The notes beneath the pieces were generated by a model that saw only the letters and a program-made list of their open reading frames with translations, was not told the origin of the DNA and searched no databases. This document shows, piece by piece, positions 46,849 to 57,342 of a stretch of 64,000 nucleotides of DNA. This DNA comes from Variovorax paradoxus (GTDB lineage: Bacteria; Pseudomonadota; Gammaproteobacteria; Burkholderiales; Burkholderiaceae_C): NCBI RefSeq assembly GCF_030815855.1, contig NZ_JAUSXG010000001.1, positions 3,906,001-3,970,000 of the forward strand, given 5' to 3'. Positions within the stretch are counted from its first letter, which is position 1, and each line of letters opens with the position of its first letter. Both the position numbers and the translations under genes were made by a program.

Positions 46849-47603
46849 TGTTCGATCTCACAGGAAAAACAGCGCTCGTCACCGGCGGCAACGGCGGCAT
46901 CGGCCTGGGCATGGCCCAGGGCCTTGCCAAGGCTGGCGCCCGCGTCATCGTGGCCGCGCGCAACGCCCAGAAATCGGCCGCCGCGGTCGAGGCGCTCAAG
47001 GCGCTGGGCAGCGACAGCTTCGCGCTCGAAGTCGACGTGGCCAACGAAGCCTCGGTGCAGAAGGCCTTCGACGAAGCGGCCGAACGCTGCGGCAGGCTCG
47101 ACATCCTCATCAACAACGCCGGCACCACGGTGCGCAAGCCGGTCGACCAGCTCGCGCTGGACGAGTGGCACAAGGTGATGGACACCAACCTCACCAGCGC
47201 CTTTCTGTGCAGCCGCGCCGCGCATCCTCATCTGAAGAAGGCGGGCGGCAAGATCATCAACATCGGCTCGATGATGTCGATCTTCGGCGCACCTTATGCC
47301 CCGGCCTATGCCGCGAGCAAGGCGGGCATCGTACAACTCACAAAGTCGACCGCGCTTTCGTGGGCGGCCGACAACATCCAGGTCAACGCGATTCTCCCCG
47401 GCTGGTTCGAAACCGAGCTGACCGACGGCGCACGCAGCCAGATTCCAGGCCTGTACGACCGCGTGGTCGCCCGCGCCGCCGCGGGCCGCTGGGGCCAGCC
47501 GTCCGACATTGCCGGCACCGCGGTGTTTCTCGCAAGTCAGGCCTCGGACTATGTGACCGGTACAGCCATCCCCGTGGACGGCGGATTTTCCATCTCTGGC
47601 TGA
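46848..47603 (+). CDS. SDR-family oxidoreductase downstream of paaZ
   Basis: 251 residues, a complete classical SDR: TGGNGGIGLGMA, NNAGTTVRKP, Ser in NIGSMMSIFG, YAASK and a typical C-terminus TAIPVDGGFSISG. It is closest in pattern to gluconate 5-dehydrogenase or FabG-like enzymes. Coupled translation with paaZ (shared base TGATG) suggests it acts on a pathway intermediate; it may stand in for the absent PaaH (3-hydroxyadipyl-CoA dehydrogenase). That is speculation from position. Confidence 0.9.
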   Translation: MFDLTGKTALVTGGNGGIGLGMAQGLAKAGARVIVAARNAQKSAAAVEALKALGSDSFALEVDVANEASVQKAFDEAAERCGRLDILINNAGTTVRKPVDQLALDEWHKVMDTNLTSAFLCSRAAHPHLKKAGGKIINIGSMMSIFGAPYAPAYAASKAGIVQLTKSTALSWAADNIQVNAILPGWFETELTDGARSQIPGLYDRVVARAAAGRWGQPSDIAGTAVFLASQASDYVTGTAIPVDGGFSISG

Positions 47604-47633
47604 AGTCGGGCGGGCCGTGTAAATTCGGCCGCC

Positions 47634-48194
47634 ATGCTTCTCTGGTTTCAGATCTTTCTTTTTGTCGCCGGCACGGTCGCGCTGCTGTACGTCTCGCGCG
47701 GTCCGCTGAGCCAGCCCGGATCGCACGGCTTCTACCGCTTTTTCGCCTGGGAATGCATGCTGGCGCTGATCATCGTGAACCTGCCGGTGTGGCATGTCGA
47801 CCCGCTGTCGTTCACCCAGTTGCTCTCTTGCGTGTTCCTGGCGCTCTCGATCTGGCTGCCGATCCACGCGGTGAAGCTGCTCAAGGCGCAGGGCAAACCG
47901 ACCGAGGCCCGCAACGACGACCCGGCCCTCTACGGTTTCGAGAAGACTTCGTCGATCGTGACCGCTGGCGCCTTCCGCTACATTCGCCACCCCATGTACA
48001 CGGCACTGATGCTGCTGGCCTGGGGTGCCTTCCTCAAGCAGTTCACCTGGCTGACCCTTGCGCTGGTGCTGGCGGCCACGGCGCTCCTGTTTCTGACGGC
48101 CCGCAGCGACGAAAAGGAATGCATCGCGCACTTTGGCGACGCGTACCGCGAGTACATGCGCCGCACGCGGCGCTTCATTCCGTTCGTGCTGTGA
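47634..48194 (+). CDS. isoprenylcysteine carboxyl methyltransferase-like membrane protein
   Basis: 186 residues, about five membrane helices. The C-terminal signature RYIRHPMYTALMLLAWGAFL and FGDAYREYMRRTRRFIPF is that of the ICMT/phospholipid methyltransferase superfamily, which binds S-adenosylmethionine in the membrane. The substrate in bacteria is usually unknown. It begins 30 bases after the SDR gene and overlaps the CPBP gene by 4. Confidence 0.85.
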   Translation: MLLWFQIFLFVAGTVALLYVSRGPLSQPGSHGFYRFFAWECMLALIIVNLPVWHVDPLSFTQLLSCVFLALSIWLPIHAVKLLKAQGKPTEARNDDPALYGFEKTSSIVTAGAFRYIRHPMYTALMLLAWGAFLKQFTWLTLALVLAATALLFLTARSDEKECIAHFGDAYREYMRRTRRFIPFVL

Positions 48195-48985
48195 AAAGCC
48201 CGGGCTTTCCCAGCGGGGTACAGGCCGCGCTCCTGTTCCTGGCGCTGTTCCTGTGCGAATTCGTCATTGCCGTTGCGTTGCGCGACGCCAACCGATGGCT
48301 CGGACTCAACGACATGCAACTCGGCGTGCTTTCCGCCGTGCTGGGCAACGGCTGCGTGTTCGCGGGCGTCATGCACTTCCAGCAGCTCACCTACCGCGAG
48401 CTGTTCCACCAGTCGCCGGCCTCTGCCAGGGCCACGCTGGTGCTGATCGTGCCGCCTGTTCTGCTGCTCGTGCCGGGGCTGATGGTGGTGATCGTGACCG
48501 CGATGAACCTGCTGATGCGGGTCGTGCCGCTTTCCGCCTGGGAGGAATCGATGTTCAGCCGCATGGCCGACGGCAGCGTTGCCGCCACGCTGGCGGTATG
48601 CGTGATGGCGCCCCTGCTCGAGGAAATGCTGTTCCGCGGCATCGTGCTGCGCGGGTTCCTGCAGCGCTATTCGAGGTGGCAGGCCATCGTGGGCTCGGCA
48701 CTGCTTTTCGGGGCCGCGCACCTGAACATCTATCAGTTCGTGGTGGGCCTGGTCATGGGCACGGTGCTCGGATGGCTCTATGAGCGCACACGCTCGCTCA
48801 TTCCCTGCATCGCACTGCATGCGGCCTACAACACCGGCACCATCTTCGCGAGCGACCTGCCCGAAACCATTTCTCTCTCCGACACCGCGCTGGCCTTGCT
48901 GCTGATCGTGCTGGCGACCGCGTGCGGCGTGCTGGCTTTGCGGCACATGCTGATGGCGCCCATTGCGCGCAGGCCGGCGCCCTGA
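48191..48985 (+). CDS. CPBP-family intramembrane metalloprotease
   Basis: 264 residues from a GTG start overlapping the preceding stop. Around eight hydrophobic segments. The glutamate motif APLLEEMLFRGIVLRG, the first His in FGAAHLNIYQFVVG and the second in HAAYNTG match CPBP (Abi/CAAX-type) glutamic proteases. Pairing with an ICMT-like methyltransferase gene recalls the eukaryotic CAAX-processing enzymes, although prenylated proteins are not known here. Function unknown. Confidence 0.88.
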   Translation: MKSPGFPSGVQAALLFLALFLCEFVIAVALRDANRWLGLNDMQLGVLSAVLGNGCVFAGVMHFQQLTYRELFHQSPASARATLVLIVPPVLLLVPGLMVVIVTAMNLLMRVVPLSAWEESMFSRMADGSVAATLAVCVMAPLLEEMLFRGIVLRGFLQRYSRWQAIVGSALLFGAAHLNIYQFVVGLVMGTVLGWLYERTRSLIPCIALHAAYNTGTIFASDLPETISLSDTALALLLIVLATACGVLALRHMLMAPIARRPAP

Positions 48986-49009
48986 ACCCGCGCCCCATCC
49001 TTCAGGAAA

Positions 49010-49618
49010 CTAGGCTTGCACGGGCGGAAACGGCCGCGCATCCACCGCCTCGCCGTCGACGATGAAGTGACCGCCCGCCACATGGTGCAGCGTGCGCAGT
49101 TCGTCATGCCCCGTGAAGTTCCAGCGCCCCTCTGCGAACACACGCGAATCGGCCTGCGCGGCGATCACCTCGCCCAGGAACAGGTCGTAGCGCTGCTGAA
49201 TTTGCGGCTCTGGCAGCAGCCGGCATTCGAGCCATGCCACGCAGCCTTCCAGCAGGGGCGCATCGGTTGCCTCGCTTGCGAAAGTCTGCAGCCCGTAGGC
49301 CGAGAATTTGTCGTGTCCATCGCGTTCGACGATCTCGCGGCCCGAGCTGTTGCCCAGGGCTTCCGTCAGGTCGAGCTGGGCGCGTGAGGGCACCTGCAGC
49401 GCAAAGGTGCCGGCGCCCTCGAGCAGCGTGCGTGTCCAGGTGCTCTTGTCGAGTACCACGGCCACCTTGGGCGGGTCGAAGTCCAGTGGCATGGCCCAGG
49501 CCGCGGCCATGATGTTGCGTTGGCCGCCATGGGCGGCACTCACGAGCACGGTGGGGCCGTGGTTGAGCAGGCGGTAAGCCTTGGCGAGCGGGACTGGCCG
49601 GCGGTGAATGGCGTTCAT
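49010..49618 (-). CDS. flavin reductase family protein
   Basis: 202 residues. Conserved flavin-binding pattern: GPTVLVSAAHGGQRNIMAAA, WAMPLDFDPPKVAVVLDKST and RFVFAEGRWNF-like C-terminal strand. Family members use FMN to supply reduced flavin or act as small-molecule reductases. It sits 35 bases after the deacylase on the same strand and is the last gene of the D-amino acid operon if co-transcribed. Confidence 0.85.
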   Translation of the reverse strand: MNAIHRRPVPLAKAYRLLNHGPTVLVSAAHGGQRNIMAAAWAMPLDFDPPKVAVVLDKSTWTRTLLEGAGTFALQVPSRAQLDLTEALGNSSGREIVERDGHDKFSAYGLQTFASEATDAPLLEGCVAWLECRLLPEPQIQQRYDLFLGEVIAAQADSRVFAEGRWNFTGHDELRTLHHVAGGHFIVDGEAVDARPFPPVQA

Positions 49619-49653
49619 GCACCGCATCCTACCGGCGCGCGCCAAGGCGGCTG

Positions 49654-51130
49654 CTATGCGCTCGCGCGCGTGAGCATGCGGCCGGCTCGCGCGAGCACGC
49701 TCGCCGGCGCACCTTGGCCTCCGCGATACGCCAGCACGCCGTTCACGAACACGCGTTCCACGCCCAGGCTCACGCCATGCGGCTTGTCATAGGTGGCGGT
49801 GTCGGCAATGGTTTCGGGGTCGAACACCACCACGTCGGCCATGGCGTCCACGCGCAGCAACCCGCGGTCGGCAATCCGCAGGTTGCGCGCGGTCATGCCG
49901 GTCATCTTGTGCACGGCCTGCTCCAGCGTGAACAGGCGGCGCTGGCGCCAGTAGCGCGCGAAGACGCGCGGAAATGCGCCCCACAGGCGCGGATGCGGAT
50001 GGCGGTCGGTGCGGCAGGCCGTCGCTGCCGATCATGGTGAGCGGGTGGGCAATGACGCGCTCCACGTCTTCTTCCTGCATCTGGAAGTAGCAGGCGCCGC
50101 CGGGCTTGAGAAGCAGGCAGGCCTCCTGCTCGGTGGTGCCCCACTCGCGCGCAATGTCGGAGATGAGCCGACCGGTCATCTCGGGGTGCGGATCGGACCA
50201 GGTCAGCAGCACGTCGATGACGCCGTCGACCAGGTCTTCGCGCAGCACGGTGGAGCCGGCCACGTAGGGGTACACGTCCATTGCGATCTGCTGGCGCTCC
50301 GCCAGCGCCTCGATCAGCGGCAGCGTTTCCTTCGTGCGGCCCCAGTTGGCGGGGCCGGCGCACTTGTGGTGCGAGATGACGAGCGGCACGCCGGCGCTGA
50401 AGGCGGTGTCGCCCGCTTCGTGCAGCGCCTCGATGATCTGCTGCATTTCACTGCGCAGATGCGTCGCGTAGACGCCGCCGTGCCTTGCGACGACGCGCGC
50501 GAGCGCAGTCACTTCCTCGGCGGGTGCGGCAAACGCTTCTTCATAGAACAGGCCCGACGACATGCCATGCGCACCTTCGGCCATGCTGCTGTCGAGCAGG
50601 GCCGCCATGCGCGCCAGTTCGTCGCTGCTCGCTGGGCGATCGAGCGCCTCCATCGCCGCGAAACGCAGCGTGGTGTGGCCCACCAGCGCCGCCACGTTGA
50701 GTGCGGGCTGCGTCGCATCGACAGCCGCGCGGTACTCGGCCATGGTGGCGTGCTTGAACGACTCTGCGCCCAGCAGCGTGAGCGGCGGTTTGGACTGCGG
50801 CGTGCGGTACGGCGCGAGCGAGATGCCGCAGTTGCCGGTCACCACGGTGGTGATGCCCTGCGATACCTTCGGCAGGCACAGCGGGTCGCGAAGCACGATG
50901 GCGTCGTCGTGCGTGTGCGCGTCGATGAAGCCGGGCGCAATCACCTTGGTGCGGCAGTCGACGATGTCGATATCGGCCAGCGCGAGTCCCTCGGGCAGCC
51001 GCTCACGCAGTCCTTCGCCGAGCGCAACGATTCGATCGCCCTGCAGCAGCACGTCGCCGGTCCATGAAGGCCCACCCGAGCCGTCGACCACCAATCCCGC
51101 CTCGAGCAATATGGCTTTGGCTCCGCTCAC
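49654..51130 (-). pseudogene. N-acyl-D-amino-acid deacylase (D-aminoacylase), frameshifted
   Basis: Two overlapping minus-strand frames give one amidohydrolase. The first (51130 leftward) has FIDAHTHDD, TGNCGIS, SSGLFYEEAFAA, ATHLRSE, ISHHKC and DVYPYVAGST and runs to IGSDGLPH. The conserved continuation DRHPHPRLWGAFPRVFARYW is found only after skipping one base, and the second frame completes the protein to a stop at 49654. The extra base is one of the two G residues at 50008-50009. Repaired length would be 491 residues, normal for D-aminoacylase. The break falls on the catalytic Asp after GLPH, so without repair the product is inactive. It may be a true mutation or a sequencing error. Confidence 0.85.
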
Positions 51131-52038
51131 GATGCGCGGCCTCCCGTGTTGATGCCGCCGCCGTCCCAGCTTTGCAGCGGGTGCGTGGCGGCGTCGATGC
51201 CGTGGCGCTGGAAGGCTTCGCGCGCGCGCTGCAGGCGCTGCACCGCGGGCTCGCCGCGCCGCTGCGCCACCAGCACCGTGAGAATCTCGATGGCAGTGAG
51301 ATGCGTCAGGTAGGCATCGATGCCCACGTGCATCACGGCATCGTCGGGCACCGAAAGGCCCAGCAGAAAGTCGGCCTTGGCCGCGAGCGCCGTACCAGGG
51401 CGCGTGAGCGCGACCACCTTGGCGCCCTGGCCGCGCGCAATGTCCACCGCGTCAAGCAGCGACGGCATGCCGCCCACGTGCGAGATGGCAATGACCACGC
51501 CGCCCGGACGCTGCGCCGCACCCGCCACCTGCTGCAGGTGGTAGTCGGCCCAGGCGTTGGCCGAGAGGCCGAGCCTGAAGAGCCGCGCCTGCAGGTCGTT
51601 GGCCATGAACCACGACGTGGCGCCCGCGCCGTACAAGTCGACGTGCGGCGCGGCCGCAATGGCGGCCACGGCACCGTCGAGCACCTGCATGTCGAGCTGC
51701 CCGCGCACGCCCGAGACCGAAGCCGCCGCGCTGCGCGCGATCTTGCTGACGACTTCATCGGCCGCGTCCTCGATGTTCACGCGCCGGTGCAGCGGCGAGC
51801 CGCCCAGCGCGAGCTCTTGCGCGAGCGCGAGCTTGAACTCGCGCAGTCCCGCAAAGCCCAGATCGCGGCAGGTGCGCATGATGGTGGGCACCGAGCTGCC
51901 CGAGCGCTCGGCCAATTGCTCGAAGCTTTCCTCGAGGGCGCGGTCGGGGTCTTCGAGGATCAGATCCAGAATCGCGCGGCGCGTGGCCGGTGCGCTGCTG
52001 CGAATTTCGCCGATCTTCTGAAGCAATGAGGGGGTCAT
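51127..52038 (-). CDS. RpiR/MurR-family transcriptional regulator
   Basis: 303 residues. The N-terminal HTH_6 domain is LLQKIGEIRSSAPATRRAIL with FEQLAERSGSSVPTIMRTCR (residues ~5-60); the C-terminal SIS domain (GGVVIAISHVGGMPSLLDAV) binds phosphosugars or other ligands. Translation overlaps the deacylase start by 4 bases and the D-serine-dehydratase-like gene lies 13 bases upstream, so the regulator is embedded in the operon and probably controls it. Confidence 0.92.
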   Translation of the reverse strand: MTPSLLQKIGEIRSSAPATRRAILDLILEDPDRALEESFEQLAERSGSSVPTIMRTCRDLGFAGLREFKLALAQELALGGSPLHRRVNIEDAADEVVSKIARSAAASVSGVRGQLDMQVLDGAVAAIAAAPHVDLYGAGATSWFMANDLQARLFRLGLSANAWADYHLQQVAGAAQRPGGVVIAISHVGGMPSLLDAVDIARGQGAKVVALTRPGTALAAKADFLLGLSVPDDAVMHVGIDAYLTHLTAIEILTVLVAQRRGEPAVQRLQRAREAFQRHGIDAATHPLQSWDGGGINTGGRAS

Positions 52039-52051
52039 CGGTGGATGTGGT

Positions 52052-53364
52052 TCAGAAGTGCATGGCGACGGCGTCGCTCACGCGGTAGTTCTCTTCGACC
52101 ACCGGCATCCAGTGCCATTTGTCGAAGGTGGTGCAGGGGTGCGAAATGCCCAGGCCGACACGGTCGCCGACCGCGGGTGCCTGTGCTTCTTCGGAAGCGT
52201 CCCAGCGCAGGTAGGCGTGCTGGTCATTGAGTGCGGTGATCTTCCAGCCCTCGGGCACGCCTTGCGCTTCGAGCACGCCGCGTGTGGCACGCGCGATCGG
52301 CACCGGCATCGAAAGGTCGAAGGAGATGTCGCGCTTGCCCACGGCCAGGATCGCCAAGCCGGGCTCGGGACGCGACTGCACCGTGGCCCACACTTCCATC
52401 GCGGGGCGCAGGCTCTCGCCGCAATGGCAGCCCAGCCGCTCGTCCACCGCGCTCACCATGCGCTTGTAGAAGCCGTGATCGTGCGTGACATAGCAGCCGG
52501 AGCGCAGCAGGCCGCGCACGGGCGAACCGAGCGCGGGCTTCAGGCGGCCGGCCACCAGGTCGAAGATGGCCGAGCCGCCGGCGGAGACCAGCACCTCGTC
52601 GGCCTCGAACAGCTGCTGTGTGTCGCAATGGCGCGCAATGGCTTCCACGCGGTCCATCAGTGTGTCGGCGTAGGCCGTGTCGGGTTCGCTGGCACCGGTG
52701 GCGCCCTGCCCTTCATAGGTCTCGATGCCCACGAGCTTGACCGCATCGCTGGCACGCAGGCGCGTGGCGAGCGCCACCGCCTCCTCATGCGTGCGGCAGC
52801 CGGTGCGCGCGCCTTCGACGCCGATCTCCAGCATCACCTCGAACGGCACGCTCTCGGCATGGCGCTTCGACCAGTCTTCGACCAGCGCGAGCTGCGCCAG
52901 CGAATCGACGAGGAACACCACGCGCAGGTCGGCATGCGCCTGCAGCAGCAGCTGGATGCCGGCCAGGTCTTCGTCGCTGACCACCTGGTTGGCGATGAGC
53001 GTGCGGCGCGCGCCGGCCGCCACCCCCACGGCAAGCTGCGTCACCGTGGCGAAGGTCAGGCCCCAGGCACCCGCATTCAGCTGGCGCTGGAAGAGCTGCG
53101 GCGACATGGTGGTCTTGCCGTGCGGTGCGAGGTCGATGCCCCATTCGCGCACGCGCGACTGCATCCAGGCCAGGTTGTGCTCGAGTGCCTCGCGCTTGAG
53201 CACGGCCAGCGGCAGCGGCAGGTCGCCCGCGAGCACGTTCCAGCCCGCGGCGCCAACCTCGCTGCGGCGGCGCGGCGGCTGGGTGCGCGGGTAACCCTTG
53301 AAGTTGCTGCCCAGCATCGGGTCGTTGAAGTCCTTGTCGGCGAGAGCGGCTGTGTCGGTCATGG

Positions 53365-53368
<4 letters not shown>
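52052..53368 (-). CDS. D-serine dehydratase-like PLP enzyme (DSD1/alanine racemase fold)
   Basis: 438 residues. The N-terminal fold-type III barrel has the PLP lysine in LAPHGKTTMSP (Lys85), and the C-terminal zinc-type motif GISHPCTTFDKW contains His410 and Cys412, the pair found in eukaryotic-type D-serine dehydratases. The enzyme would deaminate D-serine or D-threonine, or cleave a D-3-hydroxyamino acid; which one is not evident. The ATG at 53368 overlaps the stop of the ATPase gene by 4 bases; ATG 53362 is possible. It supports the view of the operon as D-amino acid catabolic. Confidence 0.88.
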
Positions 53369-54342
<974 letters not shown>

Positions 54343-54360
54343 CGTGGGGATGGGGGATTG

Positions 54361-54475
54361 GCTCCCTCCCCTTCCGGGGGAGGGTTGGGGTGGGGGCTCT
54401 GGGCGGTGGAGACCGTCGCGAAGATGGAATGGCCGCGTGCCCCCACCCCAGCCCTCCCCCGGAAGGGGAGGGAGC
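54361..54475. repeat. interrupted palindrome repeat, family A, copy 4
   Basis: Left arm 54361-54396 (core GCTCCCTCCCCTTCCGGGGG) and right arm 54439-54475 (core CCCTCCCCCGGAAGGGGAGG) pair over nearly their full length; the centre is 42 bases. It occupies the 157-bp gap between the two peptide-transporter ATPase genes. Confidence 0.85.
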
Positions 54476-54499
54476 AAGACAGGGGCAGCAGCGGGCGTC

Positions 54500-55537
54500 T
54501 CATGCGACCCTCGCGAGTCGGGCGTCCGGCTGCACGCGAATGCAGCGCGCCTGGCGGTCTTGGCGGATATCGATCAACGGCGGAATCTCTTCCCTGCAAG
54601 CCGGCAGTGCGTGGTCACAGCGCGGCTCGAAGGCGCAACCGGGCGGCGGCGCAAGCGGGCTCGACACCTGCCCGCGAATCGCGAACAGCCGCTTGGGCTT
54701 GGGCTGCCCCGGCAGGCGCGCTTTGCCCGGCAGGCAGGCCAGCAGGCCCTGCGTGTACGGATGTTCGGGCTGCGCGAACAGCGGCCGCACCGGCGCGCTC
54801 TCGACCACGCGGCCCGCATAGAGCACCACCACATCGTCTGCATGGTGCGCGACCACGCCGAGGTTGTGCGTGATGAAGAGGATGCTCATGCCGGTCTCGG
54901 CCTGCAGCCGGCGCATGAGCTCGAGAATCTGCGCCTGGATGGTCACATCGAGCGCCGTGGTGGGCTCGTCCGCAATCAGGAGCGTCGGGTCGCAGGCCAT
55001 GGCCAGCGCGATCATCACGCGTTGGCGCATGCCGCCCGAGAGTTGGTGCGGGTACTCGTGGATCCGTTGCGCCGCCGCCGGAATCTCGACCAGCTCCAGC
55101 ATGCGCAGCGCGTGGGCCATGGCCGCCTTGCGGTCCAGCCCCTTGTGCAGCCGCACGCTTTCGGCAATCTGCTCGCCGATGGTGAAGACCGGGTTCAGGC
55201 TGGTCATCGGCTCCTGGAAGATCATCGACAGCTGGTTGCCGCGCAAGCTGCGCATCTCGCGTTCGCCGATCTGCAGCAGGTCGAGCACCTTGCCTTCCCG
55301 GGTGACGAAAGAGGCCGAGCCGCTGACCTGCGCATTCGCGGTCTTGGGCAACAGGCGCATCAGCGTGAGGCTGGTGACCGACTTGCCCGAGCCCGATTCG
55401 CCGACCAGCGCGGTCGTCTTGCCGGGCTGGATCGAGAAGCTCACATCGGCCACCGAACGGATCAGGCCGTCCTCGGTGGGAAAGCTGGTGCTCAGGTTGT
55501 TGACCGTGAGGCGTGGGGTGTTCGTGGCGTTCGTCAT
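54500..55537 (-). CDS. oligopeptide/dipeptide ABC transporter ATP-binding protein (DppD/OppD type)
   Basis: 345 residues. Walker [10 protein letters not shown], signature [17 protein letters not shown], Walker [14 protein letters not shown] and a C-terminal [14 protein letters not shown] cluster. The start at 55537 overlaps the permease stop by one base. Together with the DppF-type gene it energises peptide import. Confidence 0.95.
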   Translation of the reverse strand: MTNATNTPRLTVNNLSTSFPTEDGLIRSVADVSFSIQPGKTTALVGESGSGKSVTSLTLMRLLPKTANAQVSGSASFVTREGKVLDLLQIGEREMRSLRGNQLSMIFQEPMTSLNPVFTIGEQIAESVRLHKGLDRKAAMAHALRMLELVEIPAAAQRIHEYPHQLSGGMRQRVMIALAMACDPTLLIADEPTTALDVTIQAQILELMRRLQAETGMSILFITHNLGVVAHHADDVVVLYAGRVVESAPVRPLFAQPEHPYTQGLLACLPGKARLPGQPKPKRLFAIRGQVSSPLAPPPGCAFEPRCDHALPACREEIPPLIDIRQDRQARCIRVQPDARLARVA

Positions 55538-56376
55538 CACGCGGTCTTCTTCAGCTTGGGGTCCAGCAGGTCGCGCACGCCATCGCCCAGCAGTTGCAGC
55601 GAAAGCGCGGTGAAGATGATGGCGAGCCCCGGGAACAGCACCACCCAGAAGGCCTGGTGCGCGTACTGCTGGCTGCCCGCCACCATGGTGCCCCAGGTGG
55701 GAATTTCGGGCGGCACGCCGACGCCGAGGAACGAGAGGCCCGCCTCGGCCAGGATGGCGTAGGCGAAGATGAACGACACCTGCACGAGGATCGGCGACAT
55801 CAGGTTCGGCAGGATGTGGCGCCACAGGATGCGCGAAGTGCGCACGCCCAATGCCCGCACCGCCTCGACGAACAGCAGCTCGCGCACCACCAGTGTCGAT
55901 GCCCGCACCACCCGCGCCACACGCGGCGTGTAGACCAGCACCAATGCGAGCACGGTGTTGACGAGCGATGGCCCTAGGATCGCCACCAGCGCGATGGCCA
56001 GCAGGATGTCGGGGAAGGACATCATCGCGTCGACCACGCGCATCAGCGGCGTGTCGAGCCGGCGGAAGAAGCCGGCCATCAGGCCGAGCACGGTACCGGC
56101 GACGACCGAACCGAGCGCAGTGAGCGCCGCGATGGCCAGCGAGTAGCGCGCACCGTGCACGATGCGCGAGTACATGTCCCGGCCGAGCTCGTCGGTGCCC
56201 AGCAGGTGCTCGGCGCTCGGACCCTTCAAGCGCTGCAGCACGGCGGTGTCGTTGGGATCGATGGAGGCGAACAGCGGCGCGCCGATGGCGAGCACCGCGA
56301 TCACCAGCAGCACCATCGCGGAGACCATCACGATGCGCCGGTGCATCAGCTGGCGGAGCATTCGGGGCATCTGCAT
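55537..56376 (-). CDS. oligopeptide/dipeptide ABC transporter permease (DppC type)
   Basis: 279 residues with an N-terminal membrane helix, then the typical periplasmic loop [19 protein letters not shown] and [20 protein letters not shown], and the EAA-like coupling loop [20 protein letters not shown]. It forms the membrane channel with the DppB-type subunit, whose gene ends 12 bases upstream. Confidence 0.95.
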   Translation of the reverse strand: MQMPRMLRQLMHRRIVMVSAMVLLVIAVLAIGAPLFASIDPNDTAVLQRLKGPSAEHLLGTDELGRDMYSRIVHGARYSLAIAALTALGSVVAGTVLGLMAGFFRRLDTPLMRVVDAMMSFPDILLAIALVAILGPSLVNTVLALVLVYTPRVARVVRASTLVVRELLFVEAVRALGVRTSRILWRHILPNLMSPILVQVSFIFAYAILAEAGLSFLGVGVPPEIPTWGTMVAGSQQYAHQAFWVVLFPGLAIIFTALSLQLLGDGVRDLLDPKLKKTA

Positions 56377-56388
56377 TTTGTTCTTCCC

Positions 56389-57342
56389 TCAGACCTTCAC
56401 GCGCGGATCGACGACGGCGTACAGCAGGTCGATGGAGAAATTGATCAGCACGTAGATCGCGGCGATCACCAGCAGCGCACCCTGGATCACCGGATAGTCG
56501 CGCCGCAGGACCGCACTCACCACGAGATTGCCGACGCCCGGCAGGCCGAACACGGTTTCGGTGATGACGGCGCCGCCGATCATCAGCGCGACCGTGAGGC
56601 CGATCACCGTGACGATGGGCACCAGCGCATTGCGCAGCGCATGCTTGAGCACGACAGTGCTTTCGCTCAAACCCTTGGAGCGCGCGGTGCGCACATAGTC
56701 TTCGCCGAGCACGTCGAGCATCGAGGCGCGGGTGAAGCGGATGATGAGCGCTGAATTCAACAAGCCCAGCACCGTGGCCGGCAGCACCAGCGAATGCAGC
56801 CGCTCGGCCAGTGCCGCATCGGGCGCGCCGTAGCCCGACACCGGGAACCAGCCGAACGACACCGCAAAGACCTGGATCAGCACGATGCCCAGCCAGAAGC
56901 TCGGAATGCTCGCGCCCAGCATCGCCACGCCGGTGAACAGTTGGTCGACCACCCGTCCGCGGAACACGGCCGAAACGATGCCGCAGGGCACACCGATCAG
57001 CGCGGCGATGGCCACCGCCATCAGCGCGAGCAGCGTGGTGGGCTCGGCGCGCTCCCACAGCGCCTGCGTCACCGGCCGCTGCAGGAAGATCGAGGTGCCG
57101 AGGTTGCCCTGCAACACTTCGCGCAGCCAGTAGCCGAACTGCACGGGCAGTGGCTTGTCCAGGCCGTACTCTTTCTGCACGCGGGCGATGTCGGCCGCGG
57201 TGGCCTGGTCACCCAGCAGCACCGAGACCGGGTCGCCCGAGGCCGCGCGCGTGAGCACGAAGACGAGCACCGCCACGATGGCGAGCACGACGAGCATGCC
57301 GGCCGCGCGCGAGGCGATGTAGCGAAGCGAAGACTTCTTCAT
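56389..57342 (-). CDS. oligopeptide/dipeptide ABC transporter permease (DppB type)
   Basis: 317 residues. N-terminal helix MLVVLAIVAVLVFVLTRAAS, family segments GDPVSVLLGDQATAADIARV and YVRTARSKGLSESTVVLKHA (coupling loop), and a C-terminal helix ending DLLYAVVDPRVKV. The ATG shares one base with the stop of the beta-propeller gene upstream. Confidence 0.95.
   Translation of the reverse strand: MKKSSLRYIASRAAGMLVVLAIVAVLVFVLTRAASGDPVSVLLGDQATAADIARVQKEYGLDKPLPVQFGYWLREVLQGNLGTSIFLQRPVTQALWERAEPTTLLALMAVAIAALIGVPCGIVSAVFRGRVVDQLFTGVAMLGASIPSFWLGIVLIQVFAVSFGWFPVSGYGAPDAALAERLHSLVLPATVLGLLNSALIIRFTRASMLDVLGEDYVRTARSKGLSESTVVLKHALRNALVPIVTVIGLTVALMIGGAVITETVFGLPGVGNLVVSAVLRRDYPVIQGALLVIAAIYVLINFSIDLLYAVVDPRVKV

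Noticed and set aside
49654..49914. Separate small gene downstream of the deacylase
   Set aside because: The frame encodes the conserved C-terminal part of the same amidohydrolase, continuous after removing one base.
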